From contig NC_065531.1 of the NCBI RefSeq assembly GCF_020184175.1, positions 80,384,604 to 80,448,603 on the forward strand: a DNA stretch of 64,000 bases, read 5' to 3'. Positions 53,840 through 64,000 of this stretch are shown here, piece by piece (within the stretch, counting starts at the first letter, position 1; each line of letters opens with the position of its first letter). The notes below the pieces were generated by a model, which was given only the letters and a program-made list of their open reading frames with translations, was not told where the DNA came from and searched no databases. Made by a program: the position numbers and the translations under genes. The DNA comes from Aphis gossypii. Taxonomy: Eukaryota; Arthropoda; Insecta; Hemiptera; Aphididae.

Positions 53840-54109
53840 GTGTTTGGCCGGCGTCCACTACGAACTCGCGGCGGCGTCATGGCGGACACGGTTTGAGCAG
53901 TTGCGGATGCGGCGCGTACAAGGCCGCGGCCGATGTGGATCCCGATGATGGCTGCGGCCGCACAACACGACAGGGTCGTACTGTCGCCGCGTCGGTTGCA
54001 GCAACACCAACAGCAGCAGCACACACCGTCGCCGGATCGCGATCGACATGGCCGGCGCACGTACCTACACATGGTGCCCATATTGCCTCCTCCGCCAGCC
54101 GTCCCTGCG
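53840..54109 (+). other. Probable 5' exon: leader plus start of coding sequence
   Basis: The left edge is an acceptor-like TCGTTCTTCAG ending at 53839, and the right edge a GTGAGT donor at 54110-54115. The exon is sharply GC-richer than the flanking DNA. The leader (53840-53947) holds two upstream ATGs. The first (53879, G at -3 and +4) makes a six-codon frame MADTV-stop. The second (53907) makes a 14-codon frame whose stop TGA ends at 53948 and overlaps the main start. Such uORFs normally lower translation of the main frame. The left edge is less certain than the right; a transcription start inside the island is the alternative. Confidence 0.5.
53948..54109 (+). CDS. N-terminal coding exon of an unrecognised, low-complexity (regulatory-type) protein
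   Basis: The start at 53948 is chosen because it has A at -3 and G at +4; two in-frame ATGs upstream (53933, 53945) have C at -3 and would add five residues. The 54 residues are an Ala run (2-5), SPRR (13-16), a Gln/His run (18-25), TPSP (26-29), a charged DRDRHGRR stretch (30-37), YLHMVPI (39-45) and a PPPP run (47-50). The frame ends in phase 0 on GCG at the GTGAGT donor. The Gln run is encoded by CAG/CAA/CAC. Ala, Gln/His and Pro runs are typical of N-termini of insect transcription factors and RNA-binding regulators, but no domain is reached, so the family cannot be named. Other frames through this exon are shadows of the GC-rich sequence. Confidence 0.5.
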
Positions 54110-56857
54110 GTGAGTGTCCTTAATCATTATACGATTTAAGCCGCCGTTTAGACTTAAACATAATATTATAATAAATCGTAACTCAGTGTGTGATCAACGG
54201 AGATCTATAGTATATGGTGTAACGATCGTTACGACGACGACTTCGCTGTTGTTTGCGGGATAACGCGCAGACGGTGAGAAACCGTGAAGGGGTTTTGTGT
54301 TTTACCGACGGGTAAACGGGGACGACAGCAAAAGTTGCGCCTCATTGATCGTTTTCGATTTTCTAAAACAATGTTTGTAGTTTCACTTCGATATCGAAAA
54401 AAAAAACGTTTTCCTCCGTATTTTCGTACACTTTATTGAAAATCTGAGTGAGTAAGGTCCGCGCGCTAGTCATCGATTCGATACATTGTATATTATTATG
54501 CGTTATGTGTGTAATCTGTGTAATATGACGTTTTATGTACGTACAATATGTTACGATGTGAAAACGCCATTAAAAACTGGCTTTAAAATTGTGTACATCG
54601 GAAAACAAAAACCGATAATATACTACAATACAGATACTGTTTTTACCTTTTAACATGATATTGGATCCGTTCATTCTAATTTATTTCATTAAACTCGTAA
54701 CATCATTAAACGCATACTCACTACTCTTAAACTTAAATTTGCCGTGTTACGGGTTCGTAAGATGGCTACCACTCATACCGGTGTTTACTCTTAAAGTTAG
54801 GAGATCGAAAACGATGCGTATTTTTTAAAAAACTTTTTTAGAATTAATAATAATTGTTCATACTACACGTACTGAGCAAATATTGAATCATTATTTAAAT
54901 TAATTAAATTAAATTATATTAAATTAAGTATAATATGTTTTAGATTACTGTGAAAGTTTATTATGCTATTTTAGTTATTATTAATTGTACCTTGCTGCAC
55001 ACTTATTGCTGCAGTGAATTATGAAGTAAAACATTTCGTTTAGTCATCATTATTATTTTTTAACTATAGTTGGTATATATAATATACTATTGCAGTGATA
55101 TTGAAAAACTAAAATAAATAAAATGTATAAGAGTAACTGGCTTAGATATTTCGCAATGTACACAACGTACACACAGATCACTACTGACGGTAAGATCAAA
55201 CGTAACAATACCACGAAAAAAAATGACTTTCTATATACTTTGAACAAATTAATTGCTAAATAAAAGAAAGTTCTAGTTACTATCGGGTAACTTACAAAAG
55301 TTTAATTTCAGTAGATAGTTCAATATAATGATATTTTACCGTAATCGCAAGTCTGAAAACAATTATACGAAAAAAAAACAATTATATACTCCGCGCTTTT
55401 TTATATAGACATACAGTATAATCTAACAAGTAACAATGTTTATTTTCAAAAAAAAAAATGTTTGAAACGTTAAAAAAATGTCTAAGAATTCCGTATTAAA
55501 AATATGTGAGTCTGACAAAATATCATACTAATTTAATGACAGTTCATCTCTAAGTGATCCTGTAATTCTGCAGAACACATTAATATTGTTTATTAAACTG
55601 CGTATAATATTTGACATGGTGATTTGTGAATCAATACGACCTTATGTACTGCGTAGCCGCCGTGTAACCACATTTTAGGTGTACGGTTTCAGCAGCATCT
55701 GTCGTTATATTATTATTATCACGTCAATACCGCAATCACCTCTCACCGTCATCGCGCGACAGTGGAAAATTGAAATTTAAAAATTTAATTTTCGCGTCAT
55801 CGTGGGTATAAATACTTACGGAAATTCCATTATAATATAATATTATCATAACCATTTTTTTTTCTGTGGTTCAGTATCTTAATGCCATACGATGTTTACC
55901 TATGATAACCTTTCATATTATATTATAAAAAAACTATTAAAATATAATAACAATAATGTGTCTGCGACATTAAAGATTGCGTTGTTATAGTCGTGGTCCC
56001 GATATTATTCTTATAAACGGGTAGTCATCAATCGAGATAAAATGGAAGAATCGAGTTAGGACGTTAAAATTTGCATAACGTTTTGAAATATTATATAAGT
56101 GCTTGGTAGTTTACATAATTTAAATTAGATAAATTGGATAAAAAACTGAAAACGGTGAGGAGTGAGGACACAAAATATTATATTATTATTGATAATATTA
56201 TTCTATTAATTTATATGTTAAGTAAGAAAAATTGTTGTTGCTATTTATTATTTCTAATTTCGCGCAATTTTGTTGACATAATTTAGTCTGATCATACATT
56301 TCCGTCATGTGGTATTTGCATGGAAACTACTAAAAAGCGAATTTCAGTTACAATTAAATAACATAACATAACATATATTCAATCAAAAACTATGTAATCA
56401 TATAAGACTAAAATCAATTTAAGTTCTCCCCCTTAGTTTAATAATAATCAATATCTTTATTAAAGATTTAATTAATAATGTTATTTATATTTAAGCTATA
56501 ATAATGCCTACTACTTATAACAGTACAATATTTTATTGATCATACGATTGACTATATTTTTCCGTATAATAATTATTAAATGAGACAAGGAAACCAATTA
56601 GTTTATTCGTGAATATTTGGATTCGACATAGGTAACTGATTTTAATAATGATGTAACGTTTGCAACACAATTAATTAACAAGCATCTATGTATGATTTAT
56701 AAAATTAATCTAAAAATATTTGTTGGTTTAAAATATACATAAAATATTTACATTTTATGATCTATTTTATGCCGTCAATTTTATTTTAAAATCGAATAAA
56801 TTTAACTCTAAGGAAAGTGTGTATTTAATTTTTGTGTACCATGAACGCATATATTTA
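54110..56857. other. Probable intron start, then AT-rich DNA with a weak island
   Basis: The first ~400 bp remain CpG-containing (to about 54500), as often seen around first exons, then AT-rich sequence follows. A second lower-AT patch lies at 55620-55830. No further exon is recognised. Confidence 0.5.
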
Positions 56858-56985
56858 GGGCCGTTCTTACAGTGTCCGTTTAAGTGTCGGTTAAGACTAA
56901 GTGGTAGAATTCTATTAGTTAACACATAAGAAATTCTGTTGGATAGTGTTATCAGAAACTAACTGGACATTGTAAGAACGACCCC
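56858..56985. mobile_element. PIF/Harbinger-type MITE (128 bp) with TTA duplication
   Basis: The left end GGGCCGTTCTTACAGTGTCC and the complement of the right end, GGGGTCGTTCTTACAATGT, form imperfect terminal inverted repeats of about 25 bp. The 3-bp duplication TTA flanks both sides (56855-56857 and 56986-56988), matching the TWA target of PIF/Harbinger elements. The interior is short and AT-rich with no transposase, so the element is non-autonomous. Confidence 0.85.
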
Positions 56986-56988
56986 TTA

Positions 56989-58979
56989 ATGATATAATAC
57001 ATTTCAATTATCTTTTATTTATGATACGAGTTTATTAGTTTATTCAAAATGAAATAAGAAGGTACTTTCAATAATATCAATCACTTTAATTATAACATAA
57101 TTGAAGCTATTAACGAATTTATTATCATTTATCACCTGCAAAAATAAGTAGGTATTAATCCATTGATTAATTAATTTTACTCCGCGATAAATGAGCACTA
57201 AACATAAACTATGTATAAAATGTATTGCCGCTCGTGGAAAAGTATGAATTTAAAATTTTAAATGATAGACCACGAGATACATAATATATTATGTAGTGGT
57301 GCTCACCTTCGATCACTTTTTTAATAGAACCTCTGTAATTTATGTCCACATAGCTTATTAGGTATACCCAAGTTTTACTTAAAAGTTAATATTATTATAG
57401 AAAATCCATGATAACTTTGAAATTTAAAAATTTAAAACGATTAGATTTTGTTCTTCGTTGAATTTTTTTAATTTAGCATTCCTATTTATAGACATAATAC
57501 TTGATAAATGATTTTTTATTGTAGTTGTAACCAAATAGGTATATATAAACATTTTTTTTGCTACCTATAAGAAAATATAATTTAAGTAATTTCTATGTAA
57601 AAAAAATGTATTTATTTTGTATAATGTATACATAATTTATTATAATTAAGATTTTAAATAGTTATTAATATTATGCTCTTTACTATTTTTTTTATACCCG
57701 CAAAAAATAAAAAATACAATGTATCAATATCATCTTGTGCTTAAAATAAATTATTATACAATAAATGTTCAATATCAAACATAAAATCATTAATTGGATG
57801 GCAAATCACTAAAATCGCATACTTTAATTGTAGTAAATTTTAACTTTTTTTCAACCTTTCACTGAGGTTATACATTATTTAAAATAACATTCTTTAACGA
57901 CCGCCATAAGTTTTTATTTTAATATTTATGAAATAATAACAAAGAAAAGAAATTGTCTTTGCTAAAAAATGACTTTGTGTTTTTATATTAATTTGTGGTA
58001 GAATAAATAATATATTGAAATAAAAAATAAAAATATCTAGTCAGTTTTTTATTTAGCTAGTTTAAAACGTGTTTATACAAAGTAAAATAAACACGTGTCA
58101 AGTGAGCATACTTGCATTTTGAATTCGAATAATTTTACATAATTTTAAGACTAAATTGAACTGGCCGAGCACTCAAAAATAAATGTGCAATGGATTCACA
58201 TGAACATGTATAACTATTGAAGTGCATGGCGCTACACTGTTGTTGATAGAATCAAATTTAAATAATGAACGACTCGTTTCTGTTTATTTTATTTGTAAAA
58301 TAAGTAATATAATATTAGTTTTCAGTAGGAGTATTTATTATTTTTATAGTGTTTAGACTAGTCGTAAGAAGTTACCACTTACGTAGAATAATAAAATATC
58401 ATATTATTTACTATTTTTATCAGTACAGAACTGCTTTCGAGCATCACTTTGGTCACAGTCAGTAATCTATAAATAAAATACAATTGCATATTTATAGGAA
58501 TAAACCAATAATAAAAATGATGTATTTATACTATTACGGCTTAAAATGAAGAAAGCGTATTCTACATAAAATAATTTACCTACAAAATCATTATTTATGA
58601 GTATATTAAAAATGCAATACAATTTTAAATTTTACCATTATAGGAATAATAATATCTACTGTTAGAGATACAACTATAGACAAACAATTTTTAGTGGATG
58701 TTTATTAAAAGTTGAGGACATTTTGAGAATCAAGAGTGGTATGTCACACTATATTAACAATACAACGATACATACCTCATCAATAACCTATGCCAGCCTA
58801 TTATCTCATCATTATGAGTTATTATATATTTCAATTAACTTTGAAAGTTTTGATGTATTACTATGTGCTATAGATATTGAAAAAGCAAATAATAAAAATT
58901 ATTGAAAGTAATTTAAATTAACCAGATATACTACAGTATATTATTGTGTATACTCACGATACATTTTCGCACTAGTTTA
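56989..58979. other. AT-rich stretch with no visible gene
   Basis: AT-rich sequence with T and A runs. The 60-codon frame at 58723-58905 has no recognisable motif. No feature supported. Confidence 0.6.
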
Positions 58980-59670
58980 TAAAAACTTTCTTTTCCTTTT
59001 TAAGCCATTAAAAGTTGGCAGTTATCGTACATGCTAGAGTCGTCCTCTTTTGTAAACTATATAGCGTCTTTCATTTCGAAACGCTCATCCTTAACGCTCA
59101 ATATCATATATAGACGGTTGAATTTTGTAGAGATCGGCGAAAATATATATAGAGATATTCGCTGTTACATAATGTTCGATGATAGTGTGAGATTATGTGT
59201 TGAATAGAATCTTTTGTATGTGTAACAATGAAATCTCGGCCTATTCGTGAACGGACACTCGTGTTTCTGCTGCGCACACAAACATAAACACATCATAACG
59301 CGTGTGTGTGCGCGCGTGCGTGGAGAGTTAAGCAAAGGATGATTAAACGTGTGATACCTAATATAATCCTTTTTGGTAAATTAGTTTTATACCATGTTAT
59401 TGATTCAATGATTTAAGAGGTTTCCAGTCAATTACTGTGGTTTTTCATTAGTCCTTTTCATAATACCTTACTCACTGGAGTAATTATTATAACTCGAAGG
59501 AGGGTTTCCAGGGATTAGTGGTTTCTTTAGCGACCGTGATTTATGAGGTTCAGTTAGGCTATACACGCGTCTTTATCAATAAATAACGCGTATCAAATAT
59601 TATTCAAAATGCCTATGGTTCGGGAGATATTAACGAGTATAATATATATAAGCGCTTAGCGTCGTATTCG
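58980..59670. other. Lower-AT island with a GT/CG-rich patch
   Basis: A CpG-containing patch, notably GCGTGTGTGTGCGCGCGTGCGTG at about 59299-59320, which is alternating purine-pyrimidine DNA. No exon structure is supported. Confidence 0.35.
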
Positions 59671-60241
59671 TAATAATATCTATTTTCAGTTAAACATTAT
59701 ATTATAATGCCTATAATTATTATATTTTATAAATTTAATTTAATTTTTCCTGTGCACTAGTTTATTGTACCCGATCGTCAAAAATCTTAAAACAAAATAT
59801 ACTTTCTAACTTTCGTTTTTATTTTTCACAAACGATGCACCAATATTATACGTATAAGTATATTTGGATCTTACAAATTTTAAAAGTGTTTTAAAACTTA
59901 ACCGTACAAAATGTTATTGTTTCATTATTTTTTTCTTAGGTCGTGATCACACTATAAATTTGAAATGTAACGACCATCTGAAAAACGGATAACGTAAAAA
60001 AGCTATTGACCTTAACTTAATATTTCGTATACACCGCTTTTCAGTATTTTATTATGTAGTCAACGATATCGTTACAACTGGTCGTGACACCGGTTTCATT
60101 ATGGATAAAACTGCTAATAAAATATATTTATTGTTTGCTCGAGAAATAGCGCACGTTTTTCTATCCAATCATGTGCAAAGCAATAACGATTACAAAGTCG
60201 TATGTATAATCCATACTAGGATACGGCAGTGTAGTTTTTGA

Positions 60242-60445
60242 GTGAGATTCAGTACCGGATTTCCGATCTCTGGATCGCATCGGTTTATCGAGGAATACGC
60301 ACGAGTTACGGACTTATTGTTCAAACCAAATTATTATGGACATATTTTTTATTATCAAAATACTAATTGCGAACATCAAATAAATAAAAACTATATGACC
60401 TGTGGATACGAATGTGTTCAACACAAGCTATAAAAAAAAAAATTG
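60242..60445 (+). other. Possible exon ending at a GTAAGT donor (60446)
   Basis: An AG at the end of ATTCAG (near 60253) precedes a 60-codon protein-like frame (TGFPISGSHRFIEEYARV and on, ending CGYECVQHKL) that stops at 60433, 12 bp before a strong TTG/GTAAGT donor at 60446. Because the stop precedes the donor, the segment would be a leader exon or an exon with a premature stop. The frame has no ATG before its Met near the end. No family recognised. Confidence 0.18.
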
Positions 60446-60486
60446 GTAAGTGGGGTAAAACATAACATCAATCGTTTATTTTATAG

Positions 60487-60623
60487 CAGTGCTTCTCAAC
60501 CTTTTTTATAATAGGGTCCCCCAAATTTAATGTAAAACGGTCTAAGCCCCCCTCAATCAAAATCATTAACAATTTCAAGGCCCTCTAGTTATTCATCCAC
60601 GGCCCCCAGGTTGAGAAGCACTG
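60487..60623. mobile_element. hAT-type MITE (137 bp) with perfect 16-bp TIRs
   Basis: The terminal inverted repeats CAGTGCTTCTCAACCT are perfect over 16 bp (60487-60502 and 60608-60623). They are flanked by near-identical 8-bp duplications TTTTATAG (60479-60486) and TTTTAAAG (60624-60631), one mismatch. A CAGTG start with TTCTCAACC is typical of the hAT superfamily. No coding capacity. The interior holds opposed GGGTCCCCC and GGCCCCC motifs. Confidence 0.88.
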
Positions 60624-61010
60624 TTTTAAAGTATGTTTTTATAAATATATTATCATATCATGGATTTTGCAACAATTTTTGATTTTTTTTTTTTTTTTTG
60701 ATAGTCTGTATAAATATTAATCTATTAATCTCACCACTTTAATATTTCAACATTTAATTGATAATAATTGCTTCTTTTACAACGATTTTTTTTTGTTTTA
60801 TTTTTTACTCGTATTACAATTCAAAAATTGCCAATTGCCCGACTCTTACAATCGTTTTATTGATTTAGGTTCTGTCTGAACTCACGAGATATTTATTACT
60901 AAATTCACAATTAGAAAATACCAGCCGGCTCGGGGACTGTAGGTTCGTGAACGAAAATACTGTTTTAGCCGATATCTGTGTGTTAGGCTAGAACAGTCCG
61001 AAAGAGTGTG

Positions 61011-61047
61011 TATAAATCAGACGAGTACCATAGTTCTCGAATCATTT
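61011..61047 (+). promoter_or_regulatory. Candidate TATA + initiator core promoter
   Basis: TATAAAT at 61011-61017 is followed by TCATTT at 61042-61047, an exact match to the insect initiator consensus TCAKTY, with A+1 at 61044. The TATA-to-start spacing is 33 bp, inside the usual range. It sits in a lower-AT island. TATA-like words are frequent in AT-rich DNA, so confidence is limited. Confidence 0.35.
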
Positions 61048-61594
61048 ACTGTGTTTTAAAACATACTATAACATGCGTTTAGTAGTTAGTACTATTAAAC
61101 AATAAATAATCCATAGAATTTTTCTAAACGATGGATGTGTATAATTCGGAGGGTGTTCGTAACAAAAACGCGTGCGACACATAATTTTAGTTTTTACACA
61201 GGTATACATTTTGAGGTCCTCAATGGTTACCCTTTATATTATACGTGACGGGGTGCGATCGGAAAAAAATAACCGATTCGGACGATCGCATTAGAGCAAA
61301 TCCGCTCGCGCTTTTAATAATAATCTGTGTGCCGGAAATAGTTTGAAAGTCGGCACTTCCGCGTTATATTGTTGAACTCGACGATATTGTATACATAATG
61401 GTTTGACCGCAGCCATTAGTTTTACCATTACTCGGAGCGACCGTGTGTCATTTAAGAGGTGGCGGTGTGTGCTCCTGGTCGAGAAGTTTCTCACCGTTTC
61501 GGTTTTCGTGACAACGTCGTCCGTCGACGACTTCGACCACCTGCACCACACCGCACTGCGTCTCGCGGCGCAGGATTTGTGGACTACGACTACA
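61044..61594 (+). other. Candidate first exon downstream of the TATA promoter, donor at 61595
   Basis: From the proposed start to an ACTACA/GTACGT donor at 61595-61600. The 3' part (about 61290-61594) is CpG-rich and open in two + frames: one carries LLVEKFLTVSVFVTTSS then FDHLHHTALRLAAQ, the other ends GFVDYDYSTSS. Neither is recognised and both may only reflect GC content. A 17-codon ATG frame with A at -3 and G at +4 (61131-61184, opens MDVYNSEGV) would act as a uORF. Whether the exon is coding is undecided. Confidence 0.25.
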
Positions 61595-61619
61595 GTACGT
61601 CATCGGAAGCGTTTATAAA

Positions 61620-64000
61620 TATGAAACATTGAGGTTTTCTACATAACGACGTTACATACATATATACATACATGGTCTTATATGCATCATTATATCCTCC
61701 AAAACTTATACGAAACGCGTAGCGACTTGTTTCGCTCTACGTGATAGTTAAAGAGAAAACGTTTTCGTCACCGTGTCGATGTTGCACCTGAGGTGCAAAT
61801 TTTTTACTTATTGAATTCGTTTTTTTTTTACGGACATTTATCTTATGTTCATAATATATTTATAGCATTGTATTTATTCAATATAGTCTGGGACATTATA
61901 GATCGAATAACTAGCGCTTGAAAAGAACAGTGCGTTTATAATTTATTTACCGCGACTATGCAGATTAAACTTAAACGATTTCATGGGTTTGTTATTATAA
62001 AAATAAAATATTCGTTTAGCATGCATTTGTATTTATCTATTTATTTAAGCAACTACGATAGTATAATGGCTACAAACTATAAAACATAATATTTAAATAA
62101 TTTATTTTTCTAAATTTTATGAATTAGGTATCCTAAAGATAATTATACTCAAAATACCAAATGGAATAAACTCAAAAATTTAGGAATAAAACAAATGCTT
62201 TAAGTTTTTATTTTAATTTTAACTCTTGATGTAGATACACATTTTTTTTTAAGTAGTTAAAATAGTTTGAATGTTTAAACTTTTCAAGCTTTATATAAAC
62301 TTGAGTCAATTAAAAATTGTAATGCATTTTTATCATCGCTTTTCTTTAATATACATATATTATAATTACCATGAAACATACCTACTAAAATCCGACGAGT
62401 ACATTTAAAGTTTTATCGAACAGTGTAATTTATGAAAACAAATATATACTCAAGTATTTTACTCCGATTTTGCTATATTATTGAATATGTAATATGTTTA
62501 AACTTATAACATCATTTCTCCTATTTGTAGAAAAAAACAGACATTATTCCATTTGTTATAATTTTAAAACGTAGACCATAAATAGCTTACATAAAATTAA
62601 ATATAACATGTTAGTTCATTAAAAACAATAAATTCATGTTTGTATTAGTTGTGTATAGGTTTTATTATTATAGTCTCGATTTGTTAAGCTCGGTACAAGA
62701 TACTATTATACTATTATTTTACATTAATTTAAACTTTAACAAAGAAGAATCTCATAACTTGAGAAATAAAAACCTCTTATCGTTGTACCTTTAAGTAATA
62801 ACTTTATTTTTTATTTTTTTTCTGTATCGTCTAATATCTTAACAAAACAAGGTTTATATAAAATATAAATATACCTTAGAAAAAATATACGTGCAGAAAT
62901 GCCATGTTAACGGAAAAACTGAATATTTTTATGTATACTAGAATTTCTATAAAATACTTAATGTATACTATACCATAACTAAGAGATTATAATATTATTA
63001 TTCTGTATATAATAAGATAATATTGGAATACTGAATAGTTTTCAATTCTATAAAATATAATAAAATTGGTGATGAATCGAAATACATTTATATGTTAACA
63101 GTTAATTTTTATAACTGTCTAAAAATAACTTCGGATCATAACTTTTATTGGTTGTAACGAGTTAGTACGTTTTACTTTAAATTATTTATGCATATAAAAA
63201 ATATAAGGTAAAATATATTTATACCCTGTAACACGGCGACATGTGTAGGCAATTTCGGTACGTACGTGTGTTGAACATAATGTGTTGCATGATTAATTTT
63301 AATTAAATATTGTCATTTTTTTTAGTAAAATTAAATATTGTAATAATAAAGCCCACGCAATAAAACAACGATTTTAAAAAGTATTTAAATATTATTATGA
63401 TATTGTAATGTAATAAAAATGTAAAAAATTGTATAGGTAATTGGCTAGTTGCGAATTTACGCTTGAAAAATGCGAACTTAAAATTAATATTATTTATGTC
63501 TCGTACGTATTTTTTTTTATGCATTTATTTGAATCAAATAACACTACAACTATTTATCTATAAATAAATCACATTATACTCCAGTCGAACTTAATTGCTT
63601 AAGACAATAGCTTTTAGTAAAAAATAAATAATAAATAACAATTATTATATACTCAAATGCTATACTGCGAAGATTTATTTTGTAACTTTTGATGGCAGTG
63701 AAAATTAATTAATTTCTAAATAATATGTTTAGTCCACACAATTTAACAAATGTGTTGAGACACTTGTACGGTTGTACATAATATATATATATATATAATA
63801 GCTTAATTCTAAAAATGCAGACAGTATCGAATTAGTTTATCCTAATAATATACACTTAGATTCGCTATTGCTCAGTAACTTAAATAAATACATTTAAACT
63901 GTTTATAATGACGACTACATAACGTAGCATGACGTAGTTATTTTGAATTTAGGGATGTTTGTATTGGTTTTTTTTTTTTTGGCTGATACAGCTGGCTCGT
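61620..64000. other. AT-rich stretch to the window end
   Basis: A short mixed-composition lead (to about 61800), then AT-rich DNA with T runs near 62240 and 63967 and a TA run near 63780-63797. The 73-codon minus-strand frame at 63303-63524 is AT-driven. No feature supported. Confidence 0.6.

Noticed and set aside
53836..54081. Minus-strand frames with Cys- and Arg-rich content
   Set aside because: Shadows of the GC-rich, CAG-repeat-bearing + exon; the Cys run is the complement of the Gln run.

Overview
The window reads as one block of AT-rich, intron-poor-in-exons insect DNA, most like an aphid. The base composition is strongly AT-biased throughout, CpG is not depleted in the less AT-rich islands, GGTACC-centred palindromes of the TAGGTACCTA type recur, and short non-autonomous DNA transposons with hAT and PIF/Harbinger hallmarks are present. 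The species assignment is inference; nothing here names it. No rRNA, complete tRNA, CRISPR, operon or long protein-coding ORF is visible, and the longest ATG-to-stop frames (95-115 codons) look like chance.

The window is best explained as intergenic and/or giant-intron DNA around one or more developmental-type genes, punctuated by islands of lower AT content near 4.0-5.2, 10.2-11.5, 14.9-15.9, 17.0-17.7, 26.8-29.1, 38.3-39.4, 50.3-50.8, 53.7-54.5, 55.6-56.0, 59.0-59.7 and 60.9-61.8 kb. Two islands carry the best gene evidence, both on the + strand. At 4.53-5.23 kb, GAGA/CTCT tracts precede a TCAGT initiator and a probable untranslated first exon ending at a GTGAGT donor (5231). At 53.84-54.11 kb there is a probable 5' coding exon with an acceptor-like 5' edge, two upstream ORFs, an ATG in strong context (53948), a 54-codon low-complexity N-terminus (Ala, Gln/His and Pro runs) and a phase-0 GTGAGT donor at 54110. 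If both belong to one transcript the intron between them would be about 48.6 kb, which cannot be tested here. Weaker first-exon-like signals end at 11435, 27166, 39058, 60446 and 61595, and a TATA+initiator pair lies at 61011-61047.

On the minus strand a short candidate terminal exon (36295-36369) has a good acceptor and an acidic, Tyr-rich C-terminus. Mobile DNA includes two hAT-type MITEs with 8-bp target duplications (13906-14171, 60487-60623), one Harbinger-type MITE with a TTA duplication (56858-56985), a decayed transposon-like reading frame (11858-12140) and a degenerate repeat near 37.5 kb. A recent 355-bp tandem duplication lies at 22.83-23.55 kb and an older ~300-bp one at 32.34-32.77 kb. 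The remaining stretches are AT-rich sequence with microsatellites and homopolymer runs in which I see no gene.

I did not find a convincing novel molecular system. The most interesting pattern is the string of low-AT islands that each contain a splice donor, which would fit alternative first exons or an enhancer array of one very large gene.
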